Source: Butyriboletus loyo
Lineage: Eukaryota > Basidiomycota > Agaricomycetes > Boletales > Boletaceae
Reading direction: 5' to 3'
Assembly (NCBI GenBank): GCA_038093515.1
Contig: JBBPSI010000034.1
Coordinates: 105,440-169,439, forward strand
DNA length: 64,000 nt
In this document: in pieces, positions 1 through 10,700 of the stretch
How the letters are laid out: each line of letters begins with the position of its first letter
Position numbering within the stretch: position 1 is the first letter of the stretch
Notes under the pieces: generated by a model
Told to the model about the DNA's origin: nothing
What the model saw: the letters and a program-made list of their open reading frames with translations, nothing else
The model's database searches: none
Made by a program: the position numbers and the translations under genes

Positions 1-1035
1 CCGTAGATGCGGACGAAACAGAATTCATGGAGAATTTGTTTGACGCTCTATGCTCAGCGTTGGCAGAACCTGAGATCAAGTCACTCTTCTTGGCCAGCGA
101 AGGTGTGGATCTCATGGTGTTGATGATGAAGTTGGTGATGTGATAGTCGCGTTTTGCCTTTTACTGACAGTCGTTCAGACAGAAGCTTCAATCAAAGTCT
201 CGGTCAATAAAAACGCTAGACTATGCAATGTCGGGACCAGCGGGTTCCGATTTATGCTCCAATTTCGTTGAAGCTTTGGGGCTCAAGACACTGTTCTCAG
301 CGTTAATGGGCAAGGTTCATTCGGGACTTGTAATACCGGTATGTCGCTCACACAGGCCACCATAGGCCTCCAAAAAGCAGAAAGTGACAGCGCCAGCTTC
401 GGAGGACATTTCCCATATTCTGGGGATAATCTCTTCCCTATTTTCAAATCTCCCTTCCGATTCGATGGACCGAATGCGCTTGCTGGCTAAATTTGTGGAG
501 AGCGACTATGCAAAGGTGGACAAACTCTTGGAAATACGAGAAAGCACGTTAAGCCGTCTGAAATCCATCGATGCAGAGATAGAAACGGAGAAAAAGGTAC
601 GCATAGTTCTGACTTTGAGAATAATCGTTCCAAATAGGTCCGGTGACATATGTAGGAACTGCTCGCCGAAGATGGCATGATTGATCCCGAAGACGAGGAT
701 TCGTTTTACTTGCGTCGTTTGGATGGGGGATTGTTTACTCTACAGACCTTGGACTACATCTTGGCTTGGCTTGCGATGGAGGACGATGGCGTAAGTTGTC
801 GGACCGTGTCAGAGCTCCTTTCCTGACTTTTTTTCAGATGCGCGCTCATGTCGCGCTCATGTTGGAGAGGAAGAACTTGTCACTCAAAAACGTCGTCCAA
901 ACACTAATAACGCACCACGACAACATTGACGCGGATAATTCAGACGAAAGCCAGGACAGTGACAAAATTCAAGCAGGCATGACGCAGAGGGCAATCCTCG
1001 AGAGTCTGATCGCTTTCCTCGAGGGGTGTTCATGA
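1..1035 (+). CDS. CTNNBL1: Beta-catenin-like protein 1 (CTNNBL1), 3' part
   Basis: This is the C-terminal part of an armadillo-repeat nuclear protein that in animals associates with the Prp19/CDC5L spliceosomal complex; the 5' end lies outside the window. Exon pieces in order read 'ETEFMENLFDALCSAL', 'IKTLDYAMSGPAGSDLC', 'DISHILGIISSLFSNL', 'EDEDSFYLRRLDGGLFTLQ', then 'RAILESLIAFLEG' and a TGA ending at 1035. The 'D/E-FYLRRLD-GLF-LQ' block and the terminal 'RI-LLE' helix are family signatures recalled from the human protein. At least four short introns interrupt it, for example near 142-170 and 791-837. It converges on UTP15, with only about 45 bp between the two stop codons. Family call is confident; exact splice sites are my inference. 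Confidence 0.85.
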
Positions 1036-1080
1036 AAAATCGAGCATGATCATTGTATCGGTGCAATCGAGCTACGTATT

Positions 1081-2852
1081 TTATGGTACAGCCGGCGTAG
1101 ACACCAGGGTAGCAGAGGAAAACACCATCTCTAATGTACCCTTTGTTTTCATCAACTCTTTCTGGAAGCGAGTCTCTGCAACGATTTTCTTTCGCAGGCG
1201 AAGGAAGAGTGTATCGATGAGAGGAGACTGGCCCAAAACGGGGGCATACATATCTTGAGTAGCGTATTTTATTCCATCATGATGGTGGCAACACAACATA
1301 ACAGGGAACTCACCAATCAACAACATGGAGACATCGCAAACTATTTCACCGAAGCGGGGATCAGTGACATGCTTGACGAGGAGGCGTAAGACAGGCTCTA
1401 GTAGGACGTCGTCTCGACCGGAGAGAGCGCTACGGAGGCCATCACGATGAATGAGTTCTTGTATCAATGAGAAGGACGTTATGGGTGGGATATTCTAGGG
1501 AAGAATAAGAAATCAGAAGGAAGAAACGATCAAGGGAACGTACCTTTCGGAGGACGGCGTCTAAAGCAGCTGAATACTTGAATGATTTGAGTAAGCGGTC
1601 GTATTCTCTCAAACGGGGTGCTCGTCTACTCTCTACTCTGAGCTCGTCGACATCACCGCGAAAAGTTGACTCAGTTTTAGCTTTGACGCGACCTTGGCCT
1701 AGCGATGGAAGAGCACCTCCGAGCAAAGTTTCGTAGGTGCCAGTTGTCAGAGCGTCGGCCAGGTCCGGACTGCTTTGGGATGGCTTGAGCTGTCGTTGAC
1801 GGACGGAAAAAGTGCCATCTGACATGCCAGCGGCGATGTGTGTCGAGTCTGGCTGTGTGGAGTGAATCGGAGGGAACGTGAAGGAGGAAGGGTGCATACA
1901 GAGATAGCGAGAGAGAGTACAGGGGCGGGATAACGCATTGTGTGGACGACCTTGTAAGACGCGATGTCGTACACTTTTACCATCTGATCGAGACTTCCGG
2001 TGAGAAGGCGAGCGACGTTAGAGTCAAAGGCGAGGGATGTGATAGTCTTTTGGTGGTTGGACAGAGCACGAATACAGCGACCGCCGGCATTCAGGTCCCA
2101 GATGCGCAAGATGGGGCCGGCGGCGGACAATGCGACGGTGCCGGATGGAAGCATGAGGACCTGTTCGACGGGAGAAGCGGCAGGGGAGGCAGTGCTCATG
2201 AGGAGCTCACACTGACCGGTCCGCACATCAAAAAGCCTCATGGTTGCGTCATAGGAGCCAGTGAGGACGAGATGGGGATTTGAGGGGGATACCTGGCCGG
2301 AGCGGACGTAGTCGGAATGGGCAGCAAAGGTTACGATTTCAGACTGGGAAGGGATGTCCCAAAGCTTGACGGTTGTGTCATCGGAGCAAGAGAGGACATG
2401 GGTTGGAGTGAGGGGGGAGAATTTGGTGACATGGACGGGTTGCTTGTGGGAATCGAAGGTGCGGAGGATAGCGCGAGAATTGACGTCAAAGACCTGAGAG
2501 TGGATTAGAGAGAGGAGGGACAGGGGGGAAGACATACCTGGATGAGACCGGTGTCGTCGCCGGCGACGAGGAGCCTACCGTCGTTGCGGAGGTGGGCGCT
2601 GCGCGCGACGTCCTTGAACCTGGATATGGTCTTTACGACCTTTTGGGTGCGGGGTGCGTAGATCTGTACGCGGGTGGCGGCGGTGACAGCGTACCTGTGT
2701 GGTTTTTGCGGGGCAAAGTGTACGGCGGTGACGGGGGCGTATTCCTTGACGAACACGGGGCGCTTAAACTGGCGCCAGTAGCGAGACTCGGGACTGCGTC
2801 GTGTCCCGTGCGGACGGGGCGGTCGCTGCACGACCAGCGGCTGGTACTCCAT
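1081..2852 (-). CDS. UTP15: U3 snoRNP / small-subunit processome protein UTP15
   Basis: This is a nucleolar WD40 protein of the t-UTP subcomplex, needed for pre-18S rRNA processing and rDNA transcription. From the N-terminus it reads 'MEYQPLVVQRPPRP', 'PVTAVHFAP-KPHRYAVTAATRVQIY', then WD repeats with 'HVLSCSDDTTVKLWDI', 'HLVLTGSYDATMRLFDVR', 'ILRIWDL' and 'LLTGSLDQMVKVYDI'. After the propeller comes the UTP15 C-terminal helical domain ('LIHRDGLRSALSGRDD', 'EPVLRLLVKHVTDPRF'). A 54-nt intron near 1257-1310 interrupts that domain. Splicing gives about 530 residues, close to yeast Utp15. I chose the ATG at 2852; the open frame extends upstream only through a GTG. It diverges from TCTP with about 134 bp between start codons. 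Confidence 0.88.
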
Positions 2853-2986
2853 GCTGCCCCCAAAAAAGACTGCCGCAAAAAACACCCCGTGACAAGACCC
2901 CTGAGATCGCAGGTGACCCCCGGAACCGAGATAAAGAGCCTATCCATCGATATCGGTGCTCCTACACCTTCTCTTCATCCTACACC

Positions 2987-3786
2987 ATGTTGCTCTACAC
3001 AGACGCCGTCTCGGGGGACGAGATGTTCTCCGATGCCTTCCCTCTGTGCGTTCCCTCTCCTCCTCCACTCGCCCCCTCACCCTCTCCACAGCAAGATCAT
3101 CAACGACATCGTCTACGAGGTCAACTGCCAAACCATCATAGTCAAGGAAGGGGACATCGACATCGGCCAGTGCCACCCCTCCGATTTATCTCCCCTTGCT
3201 CACCTTCATACAGGCGCCAACCCCTCCACCGAGGAACAAGACGAGGGTCTCGAGGAAGGTGCCAAGCAAGTCAACAACGTAGCCCACTCGTTCCGCCTTC
3301 AGCAGACCTCGTTCGATAAGAAAAGTTACCTCACTCATATCAAGGTACACCCCTTTCTCTTCCTCCCATCTCCTCGTCATGGCCCGCGGACCACAGGAAT
3401 ATATGAAAGCAGTCAAGGCACACCTGGAAAAGAGTCACCCAGACAGCGTCAAGACATTTGAAACTGGCGCCACTGCATATGTTAAAAAGATAGTTACCAA
3501 CTTCAAGGATTATGATTTTGTGAGTCTTGCGCTTCCCTCCTCGTCTCCATTCTTAATGTTTTTCAGTACGTTGGCGAAAGCATGAACCCTGATGGTATGG
3601 TTGCCTTGCTTAACTATCGCGTGAGTTCCTATTTCTTGGCCCCTTTGACTTGATGTTCATCTTACCATCAGGAGGATGGCATTACTCGTAAGCCTTTCTT
3701 GCCAAGCCTCTTCATCGATTGGTCTCATCTTCTCCATAGCATACTTTACTTTTTGGAAGCATGGCCTCAATGAGGTCAAACTTTAG
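2987..3786 (+). CDS. TMA19: Translationally controlled tumour protein (TCTP)
   Basis: This is a small cytosolic, ribosome-associated TCTP protein involved in growth and stress responses. The exons give 'MLLYTDAVSGDEMFSD', 'IINDIVYEVNCQTI', 'ANPSTEEQDEGLEEGAKQVNN', 'FDKKSYLTHIK', a helical hairpin region 'YMKAVKAHLEKSHPD' and the final 'YFTFWKHGLNEVKL' before TAG. 'DIGANPS.EE' and the C-terminal 'W.HGL..VK' are TCTP signatures. Five introns divide about 168 codons, normal for the family. The second intron (3166-3213) can only be read in frame with a GC donor ('ATCG|GCCAGT'), giving the conserved 'DIGANPS'. The gene diverges from UTP15; shared upstream sequence between a ribosome-biogenesis gene and a translation-linked gene is suggestive only. 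Confidence 0.93.
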
Positions 3787-3911
3787 TATTCCTCTCTTAT
3801 TTCCATCATTCGTCTTCGGGCACCATTAGGTTTGCAGATCAGAATCATATACGACATCCAAGATAGAAACAACCGTGTTGTGATCTCCTAGTCTACCACC
3901 GTCGTCGTACA

Positions 3912-5712
3912 TCATAGTTCGTCGTGCGCATCCTTGGGAGTCTCAAACACAGCCTGAGCATCCACCGGCGTCTCTACAACCGCCTTGGGCTTTAGATCGT
4001 TCTTTGCGTGCTCCTCCACGAAAGCTATCAGGCTCTCTAATGCACGGTCACCATCATAATCGATGAATTCACGTGAACCCGCAGGCTTGAATTTCAACGT
4101 TGGGAAACCCGCAACACGGAAAGGAACAGATTCCGGCAGATCGTTTTCTTGTGCTTCGAGTTTTGCACTGAGGAAATGTGAGCTTCGGGACGAATTAGAA
4201 TTAATTATGTTCGTCTCTCACATGATGATCTGATCCTTCACATTAGCGAAGTGGTCGCCGAGAGAATCCCAGGTTGGCTTCAATCGCTTGCAGTGGCCAC
4301 ACCTTCATGTCGCAGTGTAAAATGGCGTGATCCACAAAAACTAAAAACTACATACCAGGTAGCATAGAACTCGACGAAAACGTCTTTCGAATCATCAAAG
4401 ACGGCTTCCTCAAATTGCTGGCCGACAAGAGTAAACACGCTCTCATCTTGAGTCTCAGGAATCGGCTGGCTCTTCAACTTTGGAAGGAGTTTGCCGTCAA
4501 TGTAATCAGCAACCATCGCCGAAATTGCCTCAGGGTCAATAGCCTTGTCCTGATCGTAAGGATACTTGAGTTGTTTCTGAAGGTCCTGGACGACAAAGCT
4601 CGGCCACTTGGGCTCGGCGAGGTTTAGGGCCTTGGCATGATCACCGAACTTTGTTGCATCGATCCAGACAAAGTTGACCTTGCCGTGGTACAGGGACGCG
4701 ACAGGCTTGAGCGAGTCAATAAAACTCTGGCTGTTCTCGTCAGCTGGGTCAACAAAGAGGTAGGCCAAGGGCTTTGTGCTGGTAGCGTAGATAGCATATG
4801 TGTCGCCGTTGACTTCGCCAAGGAGTGGAATGGAAAGTTCTTGAATCCAGCCCTCGACGTCCTGGACGGTGGCGGATGAGACCGGGTAAGGATATTCTGT
4901 CTTGTGCTCATCGAAATTGCGGTACACAACGATAGCTGGAGGCGTTACGCCTGCTGCAGCAATGGCCTCCGGGTCGGTGGATAGACCGAAAAGGTAACTA
5001 TCGCGATGCTTTTGAGCAGTCGCGCTGAATTCCGCTGCAGGTGTGTCATTTTCAGAAGTGAGGTAAGCGATTGCGACGATCTTGTCGGCGTTTTGGAAGT
5101 CAACGAGGTTAGCGGCGATGACTTGGGAGACCGCGGGCAATGATTGTCTTGGGTACACATATTAGTCACAGCATGATTGGGAGCAAAGGGTGGATGGTAC
5201 AGACTTGATCATGTAGCTCACGATGCCATCCGCCTTTCTAGGCCCAGTGTAATCAGTTGGCTCGCCGTTGCGGAAGAGTTTGAGGGACCTAGTAGCGCAA
5301 GAATGAAGACGTGGATACCCCAACTCGTGAAGTTATGAAGAGACAGTCACTTACGGATAACCCTGCACACCGTAGACCTGGCAAAGTTCAGCTTCGTCGA
5401 CACAGTCCACCTTGGCGAGCTTGATGTTACTCTCTTTCAGCGTCGTGGCTGCCTCTTCGTAATGCGGAGCCAATGCTTTGCAGTGTCCACACCTGAATTT
5501 GTTTAGGACTAGTGTACGAGAAGGGCCAGCTATCAGACGAACCATGGAGCAAAGAACTCGACCAGGATCAATGACTCCGGGTTGACAGTGGACTCGAAAG
5601 TGTCCTGGGTGACACTAACGACATCGGAAGGCTTGTCAGTATCTGTGTCTCCAACAACGAGAGACGCAAAAGCGACTGCAGAAGCCGCCGAGACGAACGA
5701 AGAGAAACGCAT
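3912..5712 (-). CDS. PDI1: Protein disulfide isomerase, ER lumen, HDEL-terminated
   Basis: This is an ER oxidoreductase and chaperone forming and isomerising disulfides in secretory proteins. It begins '[21 protein letters not shown]', a signal peptide of about 20 residues, followed by thioredoxin domain a with '[17 protein letters not shown]' once the intron inside the W-C junction is removed. The b and b' domains follow ('[15 protein letters not shown]', '[11 protein letters not shown]'). Domain a' has '[18 protein letters not shown]', also split by an intron after the W. The chain ends 'AHDEL', an ER-retrieval signal, at 3912. Both CGHC sites are intact. Length is about 510 residues, normal for PDI. 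Introns fall at the same place in both active sites, consistent with ancient duplication of the thioredoxin domain. Confidence 0.94.
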
Positions 5713-6017
5713 CGTTGAGAAATGCGGAAAAGAGAGTGAGGTGGAAAGATGATACGGTATGGCACCGCTTTTTATGGGCCCGATGTGCATACGTGTCATT
5801 TCTTGGACGCCGCCCAAGCAAAGGAACCAACAACGAATATTATCATAACGCCGTAATCTACTCGTTTTTTTTCCACACAACCAGCGTATACAACTTGAAG
5901 TACTATCCCAATCTAGCCCTTTGATAACTCATACCAAGTAGGTAGTGAGAGGCGGGAGTGCATCTGTACCCCGACTACGACACTTCTGTCTAGCAATCAT
6001 CGCCATGTCCTTGTCCG
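5713..6017. other. Intergenic region upstream of PDI
   Basis: These 305 bp lie between the PDI start codon and the verprolin stop codon (both minus strand). I see no gene in it. It must contain the PDI promoter and the verprolin 3' UTR. I could not identify a convincing unfolded-protein-response element by eye. Confidence 0.6.
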
Positions 6018-7217
6018 TCAAATTTTTGAGAGATCAAAGTCGGAGCCACGTTGGCGACCTCCACCATAGACTTTTGCCTTTGGAGTAAACTGTCGCGGCG
6101 GTGGGAAATCTGACGTGGGGAATTTATGAGACCCTCCTTCCGGAGGTGGTGAGGGGACTGCAAGGATGCTGCTCGTTATACGTGTCACAAGAGAAATGTG
6201 AAAGAGCTCACTCTTTCGGGTTGGGGCGGGTCGTCTCATACCATTCACCTGACGGTCCGGCAAAATTGTAGACGGTCGAGACGGCGCATCGGATCGCGAA
6301 GGAGTGGAAAGAACGCGTGGTCTTTCAGGGCTCGATGGAGGTGGCACAGCAGGGGGAGCCAAATTTATCCGGGGAGGTGGCGGCCGGGGTAGAGGTGGGG
6401 TTGCAGAAGACTCAGCCTCGGATAACGCTCTTACATGGGCGGGGAGAGCAGATGGCCCATTGCGTATGGGCACCTTCCGGGCTGGAGGCGGAGGCGCCAC
6501 TCGAGATGGGGAGGAGCTACCGACAGAGGAGGGTCTAGCAGGAGGAGGAGGGGCTTTGCGAGCTGGAAGAGTAGGGATAGCATTGCCGGGGCGCGCGGGA
6601 GGGGGTGGCGCCGCTCTCGTGGGGAGAGGAGCTTGTGATGGAGTCGAAGGTGACGCAGTCCTTGGTGGAGGTGGGGGCCGACGAGGGGGTGCAGGCGCGG
6701 CCGGCGGAGGGGAGGGAGTAACGCGAGCTGGCGGTGGCGGGGCTCGCGCTAGTGCGCGGGAAGGCAACGCTGGCGCTGTTCTGATCGGCGGTGCAGGTGC
6801 AGTAGGTGGGGAAGGAGCCGGTGTCGATGGTTTCGGAGGGGCCGCCCTAAAAGGTGGGGGTGGTGCACTTAAAGCGGGTGAAGGGGCAGAGCGACCTGGC
6901 ACCACTGGTGGCTTACCAAGAGTCGGGGACTTGGCTGGGATTCTATGAGACGAGATGGGACGAGCGGTGATAACGCAGATCAAACCTAGATTACCCTGTC
7001 CTGCAGGTTTCAACTTGGGCACTCCGCCCGCGAACAGACCTCCCAACTGAGGAGGGCCACCACCAGATGGAATAACGGGTGCAGACGTCGGCACCCGTGG
7101 ACCAGCACCAGCGCCGGAGGGTTTGGACTCGAATGCAGGCGCGCTGCGATCATTTGTTTCTGCCTTTTTCAACTTCCTTCCGGCCTGGATCTGTTTGAGG
7201 AGATCGCTCGAAGCCAT
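6018..7217 (-). CDS. VRP1: Verprolin / WASP-interacting protein (WIP) homologue
   Basis: This is an actin-cytoskeleton scaffold linking actin monomers to WASP and Arp2/3 at endocytic sites. The first residues form a WH2 actin-binding motif ('LLKQIQAGRKLKK'). The middle (about residues 70-290) is a proline-dominated low-complexity region with many 'APPPPA', 'PPPPR' and 'SRVAPPPPARK' stretches, candidate SH3 and profilin ligands. The C-terminus 'FPPPRQFTPKAKVYGGG...SDFDLSKI' resembles the WASP-binding end of WIP. Two introns preserve the frame: about 51 nt near 6949-7000 and 54 nt near 6162-6215. It lacks the polyproline leader that precedes WH2 in yeast and human proteins. About 364 residues. 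It diverges from TRA1. Confidence 0.82.
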   Translation of the reverse strand: MASSDLLKQIQAGRKLKKAETNDRSAPAFESKPSGAGAGPRVPTSAPVIPSGGGPPQLGGLFAGGVPKLKPAGQGNLGLICVITARPISSHRIPAKSPTLGKPPVVPGRSAPSPALSAPPPPFRAAPPKPSTPAPSPPTAPAPPIRTAPALPSRALARAPPPPARVTPSPPPAAPAPPRRPPPPPRTASPSTPSQAPLPTRAAPPPPARPGNAIPTLPARKAPPPPARPSSVGSSSPSRVAPPPPARKVPIRNGPSALPAHVRALSEAESSATPPLPRPPPPRINLAPPAVPPPSSPERPRVLSTPSRSDAPSRPSTILPDRQVNGMRRPAPTRKSELFHISLVTRITSSILAVPSPPPEGGSHKFPTSDFPPPRQFTPKAKVYGGGRQRGSDFDLSKI

Positions 7218-7784
7218 TTCAACAGAACGAGAGCGAAAAATGAGGATAGCTTGCTGTCGGTCGATGCAGTTGCGTTAATACCGTTGCAGGTAAACAGCAA
7301 TAAATATGCAAGCGGCCTAGTATATACACTGGTACCGCTATGTGAACCCGCAGCTCAGACTTCCCTTGGTCTAGGACGAAATGCCATGTTGATCTGTGCA
7401 TCCCAGGTCGAAAGACCCCGCAATCCGCTGGTCGCTTCGTGATCGAGTTCGTGTCTCCGATCAGAGGATTCAATGTCGACTCGATTTCGCAAGCAGCAAC
7501 ATTCGTGATCTGTTTTTGTCGCCGAAAGTGAGCCAGTGATCTGCCCGGCTGTTGTGAGAGAGCAAGTGTTCCACACTTGACCCCATCATTGATGCTCTTC
7601 GACGAGGCCCTTAAGTACTAGTACTACCTGCGGACTGCTCATAGTAGCGAGGCGCAGAGAAATCCTGGTCGCGTGACCTACATAAATCACGTGAAGATCA
7701 CGTGCTTTAGCTCCAAACATGGAGCCAAATAAGCTTTCGGGGTCAGCACAAGTAATGTACTAACCTTTGTCCCCTCCCCACACC
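7218..7784. other. Divergent intergenic region verprolin / TRA1
   Basis: This 567-bp region separates two divergent start codons. The small open frames in it have no protein-like character. The TRA1-proximal half carries the paired CACGTG elements annotated separately. Nothing else was recognised. Confidence 0.6.
7688..7704. promoter_or_regulatory. Two CACGTG boxes one helical turn apart
   Basis: Perfect palindromic CACGTG hexamers lie at 7688-7693 and 7699-7704, 11 bp apart centre to centre, about 80-100 bp upstream of the TRA1 ATG. CACGTG is the core site of bHLH factors of the Cbf1/Myc-like class in fungi. Spacing by one helical turn on the same DNA face suggests cooperative binding. This is a sequence observation plus inference; no factor is known for this genome. 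Confidence 0.5.
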
Positions 7785-10700
7785 ATGGACAACATACCGC
7801 AGCTTGGTACGGCTGCGGACCTGGAGCTGCGTGCAGCTCGCATTGCGGATCCTGGTATAGGTGAATGTCTTCTTCCTCTCTGTACTGCATCTATTCAAGA
7901 CCATCTTCATTAGACCTCAAGACAAAGCATACAGTGGCATGCGAGCTCAGGGAAATGATCGACACCGTTAGGGATTCAGATTCTGCACGCGTGTTTCCTC
8001 AGATGATCCCCGTTCTCCTCGAAATAATTCGCTCCGGCGAGGCTGCATACCACAAGGACTCGCTTGAATACCAGTTTCGGCGCGTTCTTCTAGAGGTCCT
8101 CCATCGCATCCCATATAACGATTTGATTCGACCTCTTGCACTCCCTCTTCTTAGTGGCATGCTTCATACTCTCCGCAATGATAACGAAGAGAATGGTGTG
8201 ACTTCTTGCAAGATCATCATCGACTTACTTCGCTCTTTCAGAGCTCTCACCGAGGAGCTTGTCTCCGAATTTACGTCTATCCTTCAGGATGTTTTTCGCA
8301 ACATAAGCGGTCTGGTGCAAGAGACGCTGACAGAAGACTCTGCCGTGTTGGATGCCAACGTTGTCATGCCCAGCATTCGCAGCTTCAAGGTTTTGGCGGA
8401 GATGGGCATGGTTGTTGTCACATTTTCTCAAAGTCACCGATCGATGGTGGCCACCCTGATACAGACAACACTGGGTCTCAACTTTGATGTTTTGGCTTTG
8501 GAGTCGCCTGCTCAGCGCAAAGCACGTGAAGATCGCGAAGCTATGGGCTCGTACTGGGCCGGCATGGCTCCGACCATTAAGAACCCGCAAGCATATGGCG
8601 ACTTCATCACTGCACAAATCAAGGTCAGTACACACAAGGTTGTCAGCCCTCCTCTCAGATTTGCCTCAGATGGTCTCGTACGTGGCCTACATAATTCGTG
8701 GCTTTGCGGAACAATTCGATTCATTTGGCGAGCGCCTTATTCTTTCCGCCCTCCGACTCTTGCAGGACCTTCCTGCCAATGGTATTCAGGCCCGCAAGGT
8801 GCGCACAATTTCTTTCAGCCGAGACGAAACCAAACGGTACCCTAGGACCTCATGGTTGTCTTGCGACATCTCATAGGTACTCCCCACCGCAAGGCTCTTC
8901 TACCGCAGATCGACAAACTTTTTAATGAGAAGATTCTACTTGGCACCGGTGTAGGCAGCCAAGAGACCCTCCGGTAGGGCATAGATTTTGGTATTCGTGT
9001 GTATCGTTGACACATCCGATAGTCCATCGGCATATGCTGCCATTGCTGATCTTGTTCATCACGTACGCACTGAGCTTTCAGCTGATCAACTCTCGCGGGT
9101 CTCGAAACTTTATTCCACCCTCATCCACAATCCCTATCTCGGAAACACCCTCCACACACTTTTCGCAAAGATGATGTTTGGTCTCATTGAGAACATCACG
9201 ACAAAAGACACTCCTCAGGGTGCGGCTCGTATCCTTAGTGCCATGTTCGAGACTTGCGTGGACAGAGTAGATGCGATGACGAACGTACTCGATGATGCCT
9301 TGGAGCGCTTGGAGAGAGCAAAAGTTGGGGTCGAGTTACTATCTCCAGCTCTGCAAATTGAGAGAGCACGTCCTGTGGCTGCTGCCGTTTACGCGGTCGA
9401 GAAGCCCGAAGAAGTGATACACGGTGGGTGACTATGCTACTCAAACAAATCAAACTTATCACACCCCAGAGTGCCGATTGCTATTCCGCACGCTTTTGCA
9501 CGGGTTTCGAGTGTGCCTTGTTGGCTTGAAGAAATGTGACGGGCCGATTCCTGATGGAGCGGTCATATTTCGTCTCTTCACCAGTTGCATCAAGTGTATG
9601 GCGTTGTTCGATGCGGAACCCAGGGAAGCAACGGAAGTAATGGATTGGTTTAGCTCGGTGCTCCTCGAAGTGAATTTGCACGTCTTTCAAGAGGTATGGA
9701 CGCACAAGGTCGAACTATTCTTTCAAGCAGCACAAAAGCGACCCTCTCTCCTCCACATCTGTCAATTACTGTTCAGTCGAGAGCCCGTCTCTCCAACGCT
9801 GGTTGCCATCGTGCTCCGGTTTCTGATCGACCGTCTGCCGTTGCTCGGCGAATATGATGATCAGACGGCCGTAGTAACTATCCGACTTTTCAAAATGGCT
9901 TTCAGCGCCGTCACTGCATTCCCTGCCCCCAACGAGCCGATACTGGCATCTCATCTTGCCAAGTTAATCATGGATTGTTTCCCTCTGGCTGTGAAAGCCA
10001 CCAAGCCAACCAATTATTTCCACTTACTCAGAGGTCTCTTTCGCGCTATCGGTGGAGGAGGAGGCCGATTTGAACTCTTGTATAAAGAGGTCCTACCCCT
10101 ATTGCCTGAGATGCTTGAAAGCCTAAACCGCCAACTGCTTGCATCAGACGGATACAGCAGGGATATGATAGTGGAGCTTTGTCTCACTGTTCCGCTACGC
10201 CTCACTCATCTCCTTCCGCACCTTTCGTATCTTATGCATCCGCTCGCACTAGCTTTGCGCGGACCACCGGAGCTCGTGTCACAAGGCTTACGTACGCTCG
10301 AACTCTGCATTGACAATCTAACACCGGATTTCCTCGACCCTACGCTCAGTACAGTTTTGCGTGAGCTGACGGAGGCACTTCACACCCATCTTAAACCGCT
10401 CCCAGCTAATCATCATCATGCGCATACGACAATACGTATCCTGGGAAAACTGGGCGGGCGAAACCGGCGCTTGTTGAGCAAGGAGCCGCTGCTGGACTAT
10501 AAGCCGTATTCCGAACCTGCGAAGGTTGCGTTATCTTTCGGCGGGACAAGCGAGAGGGTGGAGTTGTACGCCATGTCGAGTCTTGCAGCCCGAACCATAA
10601 TCAAAGCGGGACCTCCTCATCGGGCGTATGCATACACATTCCTCGAGGCATGCGTCACTTTCCTTGTACATGAGGTATGCCCTTATCTTTCCTGCTGTTC

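Noticed and set aside
2592..3461. 289-codon plus-strand frame across UTP15 and TCTP
   Set aside because: It overlaps two well-supported genes in other frames, runs through their introns and has no family character.
6304..6948. Gly-rich open frame of 214 codons on the plus strand
   Set aside because: It is the antisense shadow of the verprolin proline-rich region; poly-CCx on one strand reads as poly-Gly on the other.
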